64,000 nt of DNA from Scatophagus argus. Lineage: Eukaryota > Chordata > Actinopteri > Scatophagidae. Location: assembly GCF_020382885.2 (NCBI RefSeq), contig NC_058501.1:12993501-13057500 (forward strand). The letters are read 5' to 3'. Positions 49,071-61,304 of the stretch are shown piece by piece. Made by a program: the position numbers and the translations under genes. The notes beneath the pieces are model-generated. The model did no database searches, had not been told where the DNA came from, and saw only the letters and a program-made list of their open reading frames with translations. Numbering within the stretch: position 1 is the stretch's first letter; each line of letters begins with the position of its first letter.

Positions 49071-51480
49071 CTGAGGGAAAAAATAGAGGCAGTCTTAAAA
49101 ATTAGTTTAAAAAGTTAATTTTCCATTGAAATGCAACAACCTAACACAACCTCTTGCAATGAGAGAATGTATACAGGGAAAATCATTTCTATAATTTCCT
49201 TTTTTCCTTTTATAACAAAAGAAAAATAATACTCAACTCATCTTCACGGCATTCACTCACTGTCAGTAATGTTAGCACATGGGACAACCAACCCTGAAGA
49301 GAATGTGACAAGCATCAACTGGGATTTTTTTTTTTTTTCTTGGCCAGTGGCTAAGCTAACAGCTATATATTGTAGCCAAGAAAAGACAAAAAAGGCTATA
49401 CTTTTGCACTCAATAATACCTTGTGTGTATTATTAAAAACATTTCATCTTTTGAGACACTGAGGGCTCCATTATTTAACGTTCTGAAAGGTGCCTGAACT
49501 TTTAATACTTCAGAAACATAGTGTACTATTACTCAGACAGACTACCAAATGAAGAACCTTCTGTTAGGATAGGGCTCAGTGTTTTTTGTCTCCTGTCCTC
49601 TCTCTCTCCCCACCTCTGGTGAGTGAACCAACCCAGAGCAGGGCTGGGCCGAGCCGTCTTCCTCCTGTGAGGATTTATAAACTCTCCTGCTTCACTAACC
49701 CCAGTTTATACTGTCAGCTTCTGTGGTATTGTGTCAGACTCTCTCCTTGAGACAATCTCTGTTCGTGATTTTTCCTTATGATCTAATACTTATCTCTTTG
49801 TGCTCAGGTTCATTCCTTGCGCCTGCCCGTCCTGCTCAGTCCCCCCCTCTGAAGCCGTTTTCTAGGACTGCCTCTGGATTTCTTCTGTTGGAGATTGAAG
49901 TTTTCCAATCCAGTGTTTTCAATTTTTGATAGCTGGGCTGCTGTTCTGTTTACATGGCTCATAGATTGTGTGTTTGATCAAGTGTACTTTTTATGATAGT
50001 GGGTACCCTGTTTACACACAATCCTGCAGGAAACTCTGTGTCACCTAGAAAACACCAACATCAAGATAATCACATCGAAACGAAGTGATGAATATCTTCT
50101 TGCAAAATTACTAAGCATCATAGCAGAACAGAGATTCAAAATGTGGAGAACTAGCATAAAAAATAAAGTGAAATAGGTGAAATAAAAGAGTAAATGGATC
50201 AAACTGAAGAACAACAATCAGATAAAATAGCATGTTAAGTAAAACTGGGTGTTCTGTCAGTTCTTTTATTAATTTTGTGATTTATTATTACTCGAGGAAT
50301 AATAGGTAAATAATAATAAAGAAGAAAATAGCACCATGTTATGGTGGCCAGATTATTTTTATGTACATATATACAGGACAAATTCTAGGTTACGCGTTGG
50401 TTTCTATTTTCCCATATGGTGTAGGGTTACAGGTCTGGCTGCTTTTTAATTTTATTCTCTTGTGAATTTGAACACAGTGTCCCTCTGAATACCTTCAGAG
50501 GGAATGTCTTCACTTATGTACCACATGTAAGCTACTGTGTCTCTATATGGGCGTACTGGATACCTACTTTTGTTTTGAATTCATGGACAATGCAAACACT
50601 ATTTAGGTATTACACAGTTCATATAGTTTTTCCCTGATTTAACCTACACTATTTTAAGATGAGAATGGCCTTTCTGTTTATTGGAATCAGAGTTTGGTCC
50701 AAAGAAAGAAGCGGTATTTGAATTAAACAGAGGTATGATGAATAACAAAAGTGCAGTAAACCTGTGGATTGCATTTTAAATTTCAAAAGGACCAATCATG
50801 ATGCATGCTTTTTAAAAGTAGCCCCACAGCGCCATCTGCTGATGACTAAAAATGCAGGCTAAATTGTCTCGTCTCTAAATTGGCAACACTTATGGTTTTC
50901 AAGCAGGCAGGTTGACAGTTTGAGTGTCTAGGAGGTGAAGCTACTGAGACAAAATTGTTGTGTAAAAATATTTTCAATTAAAGTATGAATCCTTGAGTGT
51001 GTATAAGTAAAGAGTCAGAAGAATCAAGAAACTGGAGATGGCATTTAGACAACCCACACACTTCTACAGTTTTACATCAAGTGTAACACATGTAACACAT
51101 CAAGTGTAACTCTACACATGATCTATAAGAAATGCTGGGCAGCCCTGAAGCAGCTTGTATTGTCCGCTCTGAGTTCAAACTTTTGCATGTTCTTTTGAGT
51201 TATTTTGGAAGTGGAGGGCAAAGTCAAAGACAAGCATCTCAGTGACATTTAAATGTATTCTGCTCTGTTCTATCACAACATGTGCCCTCTCCTTTACTGT
51301 TCAAACCATTAGTAATTAGGGTTAGTAATTAGGCAAATAATATCTGCCGTTATGAAATTGAAAAGCCACATTGAGGTAAGACACAAATAGCAAGGCAGAA
51401 TTTCCGCCCTGCAGAGGAAGGAAGAAAATTTGACGTCAGCTCTCAAAACTGAAAACTAATGGGAAACTAGAGTCACATCA
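49071..51480. other. Intergenic region upstream of hcst
   Basis: No supportable gene. A pyrimidine-rich, GC-richer block at about 49560-49930 differs from its AT-rich surroundings and may be an old repeat, unassigned. The rest (49931-51480) shows nothing beyond a short tandem 'catcaagtgtaac' near 51073-51113. Confidence 0.4.
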
Positions 51481-51976
51481 TCGTTTGGATTCCAGACGGC
51501 AGATCAACCCATACACAACAGGTATGAGAACCTTGACTCACACTGACTTTCTCTTCCTCATCTCAGTTTCTAGTCATTTAACATCTGTCGAAGTCACATC
51601 ATAGTTCAGTTTTGTATGTAGTTTTAGACTGGAGATATACAACCAGAATACATGAGGAAAAGTTTGTTTCATACAACTATGAATAGTTAATTTGTAACAT
51701 AAAATGCACTTGACAGAACGCAATAAATTTTCATGATTTTCTTTTAATCTCTTTTTTGTCTAATACCTACACAGCACATTGTGACTCACTGTTGTAGAGT
51801 GTAATTTGTTCAGTACTGCAAATAAAAAAGGTCAACCCCCACTGCTTCAAACAAGTGATTTAACTTTAAACTCAAAAGATGTGAAGTTATAACACAATGT
51901 GTTTATGTTTGTTGAATGCAGTTCTGCATTTTTGAGTTTGACCTCTTTTTGTCTTTCAGAAACTGGGTCGACAAAC

Positions 51977-52963
51977 ATGGCAGTGGCACATAACCGATAT
52001 TTTTTAGTCACATTTTTTCTTTGCAGTGAGTACATTTTAACAGCTTTCTTCTCTCTTGAACTCGTATATTCAAAGGTGGTCTTACACAGGAAAATGCAAC
52101 CACAAACTCTTGCACAACGGAAACATAACCGACTAATGTGTTGCTGCATGCCATTGCTAGCATGCAAAAAAACAAAAAAAACAATCATGTGCTAATGTTT
52201 GTTTTCTTTTCCTTCTCCAAGACCTGGCTGTGGTGCTTTCAGGTACAGCAAAAAGAGAACACACACAAACTTTATAGTTCAGTTTTTAATGGATGTTATC
52301 ATTTAGAAAAAGAAACAGCACAAATTTAGGGCTAGACTACACCTTATGAATCATTTTTTCCAGTCAGACACACAACCTCCCACTTCTTTTCTGCCTGTAC
52401 TAACTGTCTGCCTGTCTTTGTCAGACAGCACTGTGTCTTGTTACAGGATTGAGCCAGGGACAATAGCAGGCATCATTTGTGCAGACATATTGCTGACCCT
52501 TATCATTGTCATTGTGACCTACCGATGTGCAAGCTTTCGGCGTCAGAAGATAGAAAATGGTGAGGCAGTGGAGCTAAAATGAATCATATTTTTGTAGTGT
52601 TTCTATCTGCAATGTGTGTTGCGTTAAATTTACTGTAGATTACATGGTTTGTCAGGGACCAGTACGCAGTACTAGATATCAGTGTGTGAAAGGTCTTTCA
52701 GAACTACTCATGGCTTTTCATAGTCATGTTTTAATATGGCCTATGTATTTTATTTGTGAAGCTGCTCTACTTTTGTTCACATTTCTAAAACTTTTTGGCC
52801 TGTGTCTTTTTATTTTTAATTACTCCTGTATCCCTGCCATGAGTACTTGTGATATATCTTAACGTATTCTCTGTTCAAATAACAAATTCTGTCTCTTTTT
52901 GTGTCTCATCTCTTCACAGCTAACAAAGTGTATATGAATGTCCGGGCCAACTGCAAGACCTAA
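51977..52963 (+). CDS. hcst: DAP10 adaptor (hematopoietic cell signal transducer), 82 aa
   Basis: Coding exons 51977-52025, 52222-52242, 52425-52559, 52920-52963 sum to 249 nt; a 5' UTR exon probably ends at 51521. Product: signal peptide (about residues 1-22), a very short ectodomain with one Cys (residue 28 or so) for disulfide dimerisation, and a membrane helix with the key Asp (GIICADILLTLIIVIV) that pairs with a basic residue of activating receptors. The short tail has one Tyr motif, VYMNV. Human DAP10 has VYINM, which binds PI3K p85 (YxxM) and Grb2 (YxN). Here the +3 Met is Val while Asn +2 is kept. The tyrobp gene follows 2.4 kb downstream; in mammals the two genes are also adjacent. 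AATAAA at 53257-53262. Confidence 0.88.
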
Positions 52964-53256
52964 TCTACAGCCGGTGCTTTACATGTTAACTTTAGCTCCT
53001 GCCTCTTCATAAATATAATACACCATGTCATAAAAGATTAACTAAATGTACAAGTATCTGTACAAGTGTCTTGCACCTTAAATTTCTGCTCAGTTTCATA
53101 CAACAAACACAGGCATAACCCTTCCTAAAAACTACCTAAGAAAAGAAAAACTCAGTTAAAGCTTAGGAAAACCTTATAAAGAGCCTTTAACATTTAGTCA
53201 CAATGTGTGTTTGTGCTCTTTATATCTCTGCCTGTGACTATTTTGTAAAATCTAAT

Positions 53257-53262
53257 AATAAA
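53257..53262 (+). terminator. hcst: Poly(A) signal of hcst
   Basis: AATAAA about 295 bases after the hcst stop codon. Confidence 0.5.
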
Positions 53263-55380
53263 TAAGGATTGTGCCAGGTTGTTAAAAGGAAAACTGAAGT
53301 GAGTAAATCAAAGTCACCAACCTCCCTGTAAGCATATCATACAGCACCCTCTATAGGTGAATTTTGGTGGCAAAATGTCCATACTGTATTTTAACAAGTC
53401 CTGGGGTGTGTTTTTTTAGTGACTTTGTGATTTTCCAGTGTCTCTCTGACAAACCACTGAGTGGACAGCGTAGAAAGAGAAATGGTGACAAAGAGTATTC
53501 AGCACATTAATAAATAAAACAAATCAGTTTTTCAGTGGTGAATAAATGCTATTTTTAATCAAATGTGCTTCTGTGTTAGCTTGGTTTGTCCACGTCCTTG
53601 TTCTCTATGTCTATAAGATTATAAAGCTTTTCCTTAGAAATACATCTTCTGATCTATGTTATCATGCTGTGCAAGAGTTGTGCAAAGCGCTGACTCCCAC
53701 AGGAGATCTGGTTAGATTAGGGCAGTTGTGTGCTGTGGTGACTGTGTCTGCTGTCGTTATGTCAAACAATACCCGTTGATAAAGACCACGTGTCTGTGAT
53801 ATCTGATTTACCTGCTCGGTGCACAGTGTCGTTTCATCTCTAACTGAAGGTAGGCTGTTTATGCAGTGAAAGCAGTATTGAACGGATAATCCAGACTGAC
53901 CTTTTTTGTCTGAGATGCCAGTCAGGGTATTGGATTGATTTATAGCTAAATTTTCTCTTCTTGCCTTCATAAAATATGGGACTTTGTTTTAGGAAGGTTG
54001 TGCATGAGAAATTTTCCTTGAGTTCAAGTTGGTTAATACAATTTGAGTTCCTATTTAAAAATAAATATATATTTCCTTTCTCTTATCATCAGTCCCTATA
54101 AACTGTGGAGTGTATCACTTTATCACTTTCTTTCATCTTTTGCGAAAGACACCCACAGTTTACTGTGAAATCCAGCAATCGAACCTAACCAGTTTGGTTT
54201 TATGAATGATACTGAACACATTTTCTTAACTTGTTAACTCCCACTAATTCTTTATTAATATTCTTTAGATATTAATAAGAACATCATTTGCATTGGCAGG
54301 TTATGAAAAATGTGGCTTATGCATCAATGTGCAAGGAATTCATTAAAGCTCGTGGGTTTCTGACTAAATAATTATGTCATTTGTAATTTTTCTTTTCTGT
54401 TTTGTTTTGTTTTGTCAAATAAAAAGATTTGTTAGAACTTGGCATCCCAAACGTTGTCCTCATTTGTGGTTTGTATGATGTATGAGCAAATGATGCTGCA
54501 GTTGCTGTTGAGACATCTCCAGTAGCTTTTGGAGCAACTGAAAAACTCAAGTTTGTTAAAAGTGCTTCTTTTTAATTGTCTATAACTTTTATTGTTAATT
54601 TTATAAGAAATGTTCTATGTATTATTCAGTAACGTTATATTTCTTGTCCAGTAGGTTTTAAACTTCTAATTGCAGCACTTTGCTTCATTAATAAACTTGG
54701 TAATTGTTGTTGGTGCTTTCTATGAATGCTGTGTTCACACATTTTATCCATATATGCCACATTTTTGCGTGTTCCTCATTTCAAATATTTCGTCATTTGT
54801 ATTAAAACATGCAATATAAAGGTCACACTGACAAAAGCAGTGAAATTTTGCTTTCATTTCACTGAGAGTACAGCATCATTAGAGATAAACCTGTGGTAAC
54901 GAATGCCCACAGACTAGGCAGCAGTAACTGCGGCCATCCGCCTGTGCTAAACCACAGGTCATGAGGAAATGCTCTTTTTGAAGATAGAATCGCATGTTTC
55001 ACAGAAACATATAACTGACCTTATTACAGCTTTTTATCTTGGCATCACTTGGACAAGATAACTTGAACAATGAATGTCATGTGAAAAAGTAAAAAAGAGG
55101 GCCTGAATCCCGATGATCAAATGTGACAGAATATGTTTACATGTGACCAGCAGCCTTCACAGAAACAGAAACAGCAGCTTCCTCTTCTCTCGGTGGACTC
55201 CTTCCTCCCGCTCCCCCTAACAAAGTCAGATGCTGATAGCCCTCACGCACCAGTGTCATCTGAGGACACATCTTTGTCTGTGGATTAGCACAACACAGCC
55301 ATTTGACAGAGAACAAAAGGACAAGCTACCCTCTCCTCTGTTTCGTATTTCCTCCTTTACCAGAAAGCAACATCTAGAAG
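53263..55380. other. Intergenic spacer hcst-tyrobp
   Basis: AT-rich, with no coding exon or recognisable repeat. Small open frames (53546-53779 +, 53662-53970 -) have no supporting splice context. The last 250 bases before 55381 are the likely tyrobp promoter; no TATA box is obvious. Confidence 0.5.
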
Positions 55381-56115
55381 ATGTCTGACGCTCTTTGTAT
55401 TGTGGGTTCGTTGTTTGGTGAGTGGTGTTATATGTGTTATGTGTTTTGACAGTGAGCGAGGATGATACCTTAAATTTTGCTTTTATCTGACATTTTACAA
55501 ACTCTTTGTCTTTCAGGATCTGCAGAAGGTCAGCAAGGTATGTAGGCTTTCCTGGACCTACTGCTCCTGTGGGATTCTGGCATATGATTTTATGTGTTTT
55601 GTTTTTGTTTTACAACCTGTTCTCTTTCTTTCACAGAATGTGGTTCTTGTTACACAATAAACATGGGGTCCGTAATTGGCATTATTGCCTCTGATATCAT
55701 CTTGACCATCTTCATCACTATTTCTGTGTTCTGTTTTGCAACTCACCACAAGAGACAGAGGAACTGGAACTCTCATGATGGTGAGCACTAACCTTATGTG
55801 TATTACTGCTTATTTGTGAGTAGCCTATGTTGAACGGTCATTTGGCCGGTGGGATTTACACTTTTTAACACTTTTTTTAACAGGTAAAAGAAATCTGCAA
55901 CCATCAATATCAAAGAAAATAGCAACAGAGGTCACAGAATCTCCATACCAGGTAAAATGAGCCCTCAGAGACAATCAATATGAAAATGGTTTCTGTTTAT
56001 ATTTACACAGGATTTGTGTTTACATGATGAATTGGTTTGACTATTTTTTTTTTTGTAGGAGTTACATGGAGTCCAATCAGATGTGTACAGCGAACTTCGA
56101 CACTTTAGGAAATGA
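55381..56115 (+). CDS. tyrobp: DAP12 adaptor (TYRO protein tyrosine kinase-binding protein), 108 aa
   Basis: Exons 55381-55417, 55517-55537, 55637-55780, 55884-55951, 56059-56115 sum to 327 nt. The N-terminus is a short, weakly hydrophobic leader, followed by CGSC (Cys for the disulfide dimer) and a membrane helix with the receptor-pairing Asp (IIASDIILTIFITI). The tail holds a complete ITAM: YQEL, seven residues, YSEL. The ITAM context (ESPYQELHGVQSDVYSEL) is nearly that of human DAP12. When phosphorylated it recruits Syk/ZAP-70 for activating NK and myeloid receptors. The ITAM is split by the last intron, directly after YQ. Same orientation as hcst upstream. Confidence 0.95.
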
Positions 56116-57040
56116 AACAATCGAACTACAAAAACCCCAGCAATGTCTGTAATTATTTTCTCAAGAAATAAGAACCACAAACCATGTAGGTAATAACATA
56201 AAGTATACAGTGTATGTATTTTGCATGTAAATGATTTGTATTTTATTCATTAATACTGTGTTTGAATATGATACGGTATCACATCTTGTTTATTTTCAAA
56301 TGTCTTAAAATATGCCTTTGTATGTGTATTTGTAACTAGTCCTAAATAATTATGAATCAAATTATATTTTAAAACCATGGAAATGAAAACAATGCCTTCT
56401 TTGCTTTTTATTTCTTTCTGGATTTATATTTCAAGAGAGGACATTTTCACGATACAACCATGAATATTCAAAGAGATAAAAAAGCCTGCCTCAGATAGAT
56501 TCTGCTCTAAATCATCAAAAAAAGATTTTCTAAAAAAAAAATAATAATAATATTAAAATACAAAATAATAATTGGGACAATCTTTTTGCCAAATATCAAA
56601 TGGCAGCTTGGTCTGTCTAATCAGTATGAGTTATGAGTAAGCCTTAAATTGTCTCTTTATTTCTCAGATTTATTCATACAATCACGTAACACAAAACCCA
56701 TGTGAAAAAAAAGAAAAAAAAAATCTAAATTTGGATGAAAAACTCCCAGAAGCAGCTGTATTTGGAAAAAGCCTGTCTGCATCATATGACTCAACAGATG
56801 GCGGCCCCTGACTCATTATGAGGAAAGAAAAGAATCTGAAAAAGAGAGGAAAAAAACAGTTGCTATTCAGCATTACATTCACAACAGATGATTAACAAAG
56901 CCAGATCTAGGAAACTAATTAGATTCTCTGATTAGATGAGGATGGGATGTAACTAATTTAAATGTATGTTATGTGGTATACATAATAACATGAAAACATT
57001 TGCCTGATTCAAATGCAGAGGAAACAGACCTTCGGCACGA
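56116..57040. other. Convergent 3' region between tyrobp and the secreted-protein gene
   Basis: 3' UTR sequence of both genes is expected. The - strand AATAAA at 56656-56661 suits the secreted-protein gene. AT-rich; nothing else seen. Confidence 0.5.
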
Positions 57041-58917
57041 TCAACAGGAGGCTCGGCACTTGGCTGGAACAGACATGTGCTCTGGAGGGGCTGAAGTATA
57101 TATGAGAAAGAATATTACAAGAAATTATGTATATGGCTAAGTAAAAGAGTCACTGTATGCAGTGGTAATCAAACAACATCACTACCATATTCACTAGCAG
57201 AGGGAAAAACAATTCTCACCTGCTGGATAAGTTTCAGAGCTGATAAATTCTCTGGTGTCTGTGGGAATATTAAAATCAATAGTTTGGCCTTTAATTGCCC
57301 AGGCAGCTATTGTTGGAAAAATGTTGTTTTACATATAGAGTCTTACCATCATAGTCTACATCTTGTGGAGCAGGCCTGCCATTGTTGTTCTCCAAACTAT
57401 CCCAATCCAGCAGCTCTCTGCTTCGGCCTGGGGCCAACATACCATTTAACTCATTAACTCTTCCTGGTGTTGCCTTTCTTTGGAGAATCAGGTCGAGACC
57501 AGCACTGTCATCGGCTTGGTCTCTGCTTGAACGGATGACTTGTTTTCCAGGCGAATGTTCAGCTTTCTGAGCATCCACTGCCACTCCTTCCTCACTGTTA
57601 AGATCAATCCTCTCTTTGCTTGCTTGGTGTTCCCTGTGTGGCCCTCTGTACTCTCTGCTCCCCTGGTCCTGAAACAGCTGACTGCTCATGTCCATCGGCC
57701 TCTTATTGTCTGTTTTCCTCAGCGATGGGGATTTATCTTTTTCCATATCTTTAGGAATTATGGTCTCATGGCTGTCAGGGTCTTAAACAAATACAAATTA
57801 TTGTAACATCTGCATCAATATGTTGTCTGCGCTATTTGGGAAGCTAGTTTTATCTTGTGTTTAAGGTACTGCCCCTCTGCATGTCGAGAAAGTTTTATTT
57901 ATGTGAAGTTTCACACTTTACATAAAATGAAGGCCGCATACCTGTAAATCCATTGGTGTCCAAATCCTCTGTAGATTTTGCCTCAGATATATCTGTAAAC
58001 ATTTTTTTTTGCTTTTTAAAAAGCATCATAAATCTGTATGGCACGAGTTCAGTTCAAAATATGTTACTACTCTGTACTTAATTCTTTCTAAAGGAAAAAA
58101 AAAACACAAAGATGTACCTTCAGAATCTTGTTCACTCAGCAGTTTGCTTGGAGGATGTCTGTATGCTGCAGATGTGAGAAAATGGTGATGAGGTGAGGTG
58201 ATTGTATATGATAATGATCATAAAATGTCTTGTTTGTGGGCTTTGGATACCATGTTTATATCAATGGGGAACAAAAAGTACTCTGAGGATCTGGTGATGT
58301 GAGCTGTCAATAAGGAGCCTTCCTCTTTCAAAACTGAATACATCTCAGTGCTGCTGATGTTAGATTGTGAATCACAGACCTTTTATAGTTGTAGTAATGG
58401 TTTTCTCTGTAGTTGTACCCAGTGCATCTATAACAATAATAATGAACAAATTATGTGACAAAAGATAATAATAGCGAACTAAGCTGATTCAGAATGACTT
58501 CAAAACACAGTACAAAGACTATCTTGCATTAAGAAAACATAAAATGACATGTGGAAATTACATTAATAATCTCACCATTTAGGAAGTTTAACACATTTTC
58601 TCTCCTGACTTGAAAAGAAAGAAAAAAAAGAAAGAAATCCTTATTGTCATATTTAATTGATCTTAAATATTCATTGCAATAGTTAAGTAAGCTGAAAACA
58701 ACAACTCTTCGGGTTGGTTTACCTCTGAGCGGGGCTGTTATCACCACGCCAAACAGAAGAAACAGACAACATGTGAAGCTGAAACAAATAAAACTACTTT
58801 TATTCTTGTACTCAATTTTTGTAGCATCATTCATCAGCAGAAGGCAAAGAAAAATACATTTCAATAACAGAAATCTGAAAAGATAAATAGACAAAATCTA
58901 AAAACTTACAGCTTCAT
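57041..58917 (-). CDS. Unrecognised small secreted protein, 239 aa
   Basis: Exons in transcript order: 58917-58910, 58778-58723, 58608-58576, 58165-58118, 57992-57942, 57781-57347, 57258-57220, 57090-57041; total 720 nt, with consistent phases. The signal peptide MKLFTCCLFLLFGVVITA spans the first two exons. The mature protein is hydrophilic, rich in Glu/Asp/Ser/Arg, and low in Cys apart from two at the end (AKCRASC). All five internal coding exons after the signal-peptide exon are symmetric phase 1-1. The large exon encodes about 145 residues (HETIIPKDMEK to PAPQDVDYD). Dibasic pairs are few, so a prohormone is possible but not shown. I recognise no family. A TATA box lies 57 bases upstream, and AATAAA (-) at 56661-56656 could end the transcript. 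An exon between 58576 and 58165 may be missed. Confidence 0.6.
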
Positions 58918-58973
58918 TGTTGACTTTGGTCCTCCAGATGTGTCTGCTGTTGGTCAGCAGGAGTGCTGTTAGG

Positions 58974-58983
58974 CTTTTATATA
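58974..58983 (-). promoter_or_regulatory. TATA box of the secreted-protein gene
   Basis: TATATAAAAG on the - strand, 57 bases before the ATG at 58917-58915. It supports transcription of this otherwise unrecognised gene. Confidence 0.7.
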
Positions 58984-59700
58984 CTGCTGCTTGATCCTGA
59001 TATTTCACCTTTAGTGGGTCTTGCCCTTGTTAATTACAGATTCTGACCAAATGTATCAGATCGTGTTGCTGTCAAAGACTATTTATGTGTGTTGAACAGT
59101 GCATGACTTGCAGGTAGCAGCACAACAATTAGGCTACAGGATAAGATTACAAGAGCCTATTCATTAGATCAGTTTAGGACAAAAACACATGTTATCATCA
59201 TTCAGATTCACATAAAGGAATAGTCTTTCTCTCTATTTTGCATTGATTACAGGTAGTTGGTTTAGTCCAGGAAAATGCCCCTGGCTTAAATGATACCACA
59301 GAACATGTATTGTTTTCTATCACTATTTCACCATTGCCTATTTACCCAGTGGGCCCTACATTTTGTTTAAACAAAAACCCTTTTTAAAAAAGGCCCCACT
59401 GAGTATGAAAATGTCCTGAAATGGTGAGCAGAAGAATCCAGTAATTGAGTGATGAGTTGTGAAACTATTTGAATTACAATCTCATGTTTGTTCCTGTCTT
59501 GTCCCTACTATTAGACATATAAAATTTTGAATTATGTAGGCCCACTGATTATAGAGATTATATCAGGGTCTGTAGTGGTCAAACGTGTCTATTACTCGAG
59601 GAAATGAACAATGAATTTAGGATAGCTTTATACCCACTATTACGAACAAATATATTATATACTTAACAAAACTTGGTGGTTGCGACTGAATATACGGACA
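58984..59700. other. Spacer between divergent genes
   Basis: About 0.7 kb between the TATA box of the - strand secreted-protein gene and the first csnk2a1 exon. No coding exon, repeat or strong regulatory motif was identified by eye. Confidence 0.5.
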
Positions 59701-60784
59701 CACGTAAATAAAAGTTTCTGCTTCTGTCAGACCTGTTGGTGCCAGAGGGAGATTCAATCAACCTCATGGAAAAGAAAAGGGAGAGCGCCCTCTGCGGGGA
59801 AGGCTGTTCGCTCTAAGCTCTTGATCCCAAGCATCGCCATATTGACGTCCCAGCAACGCTGAGAGGTAATCGTGTTATTTAACCACAAATCGTCGGAGGT
59901 TTGGAACTGTTGATGAGTGTTTTATATGCGAAGGGAAGCTGGTAACAAGTAACACAATCGCGGTGACATTCTACTGCTCGATTACAGTGTTTGTAGGATG
60001 TTTTTTCAAGGCGTTGTCAGTTAGTATGCCTCGCCAGCCAGCAGGCTATTCACTCCCTAGCCTGCTAGCTTAGCACTTTTTAGCTTTAGGAAATATCTTT
60101 TTCGAAGCTTTTTGTCCAGCTCCACAGTATTAGTGGCCACTAGAATGTTTTTCTTTTTACGGTGGACTCGGACTATTGATTTATTACTATTTCAATCTTA
60201 TAACGTGGCCAAGAGCTGGTTGTGACTTTCCAACCGGCTTTTCCCTCTGCTGTTGTCGAGCTAATGCTAACCAGATAGCAGCCAGCAACCAGCTTCCCGG
60301 TTTGCCTGATAGCTCGCTGTTAGCTTCACTGCACTTATGCAGGCTTTGGGCCTCAGAGCGTTTGAACGTACACTCACCTTTTCATTTAAGTATTAAGCGG
60401 GCAAACTGTCTATAACTGAAATAGGGTTTTGTACTAGAAGAAATTTGTCGGTTTGATGCTTTTCATTAAAGTATGAATTTATTATATCCATGTTGTAGTA
60501 GTAGCTGGCATACGTTATGTCGCATAGTTTATTCGTGTTTGCTTAATTGATAGCGTTGATTTTTAATCAGCCAACTTATCTGCCCTTTTTTAACAGGAGA
60601 TACAGCCTTGTTGTAGCCCCAGTGATGACTGTATTGAACCCTGTACCTCCTGATTAGACTGGTTGGATGCCCCCATTTAGCATTCAGGTTGCTATATCAC
60701 ACACGCCACCATATTTAGACACTTTAGACATGCACCAATAATTTAGCTTGAGGAGGGTTTTTTTTTCCTTTTTTTTTCTTTCTT

Positions 60785-60828
<44 letters not shown>

Positions 60829-61276
60829 GTTAAGTAATGTCATGCTGCTATTTCACCTTTTTAAGTTGGCATTTTGCTGACTTCCTGTAGCACGTGAGAA
60901 ACATTTGAATTTACATTTGAATTTATTCAGATCAATGTCTTGTGAAGCAGTAAGGAAACATTTTGGAGTTAAAATATCTCTTAAAATTTTCTCAACATTT
61001 GTCGGTTCTGCATGTGGTGCCAAACTAAGTTGAATGACTGCACTGTAGTAGATTAACTGTTTCTTTTGTATTTATATGCCCATGTAGCTTCCTTATCATA
61101 AAGGCATCTCAGCTGCTCCAGTTCCGATTCATCGATAACCATCATCCTGGAGGGAAACTCCCAGGTATTGTACTGCTATTTTACTTGTTTTTGTTTTTAT
61201 AACCTGAAGTGCACACACTGTGCTGTGATTTGAAATGAAGTAACTGAATTTTCTGATATTGCTTGTTTTGTTTCAG
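59700..61276 (+). other. csnk2a1: csnk2a1 promoter and 5' UTR exons
   Basis: A first non-coding exon ends at 59865 (gagag|gtaat). A second probably ends near 61164 (cccag|gtattg). The coding exon acceptor (tttcag) ends at 61276. No TATA box is near the first exon; a YY1-type GCCATATT (59836-59843) next to TGACGT is typical of housekeeping starts. Confidence 0.5.
60791..60826. repeat. (AT)18 microsatellite
   Basis: A perfect AT run after a T-rich tract, in a 5' intron of csnk2a1. Confidence 0.95.
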
Positions 61277-61304
61277 GAGACTTAGAGAAGATCCTGTGTA
61301 GAAT

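Noticed and set aside
49723-49929. 68-aa + strand frame in the spacer
   Set aside because: No splice context, domain or start context; lies in the possible repeat block.
57041-58917. Secretory calcium-binding phosphoprotein (SCPP) identity for the secreted gene
   Set aside because: SCPP exons are typically phase 0 and carry SxE phosphorylation clusters; here the internal exons are phase 1 and such clusters are not evident.
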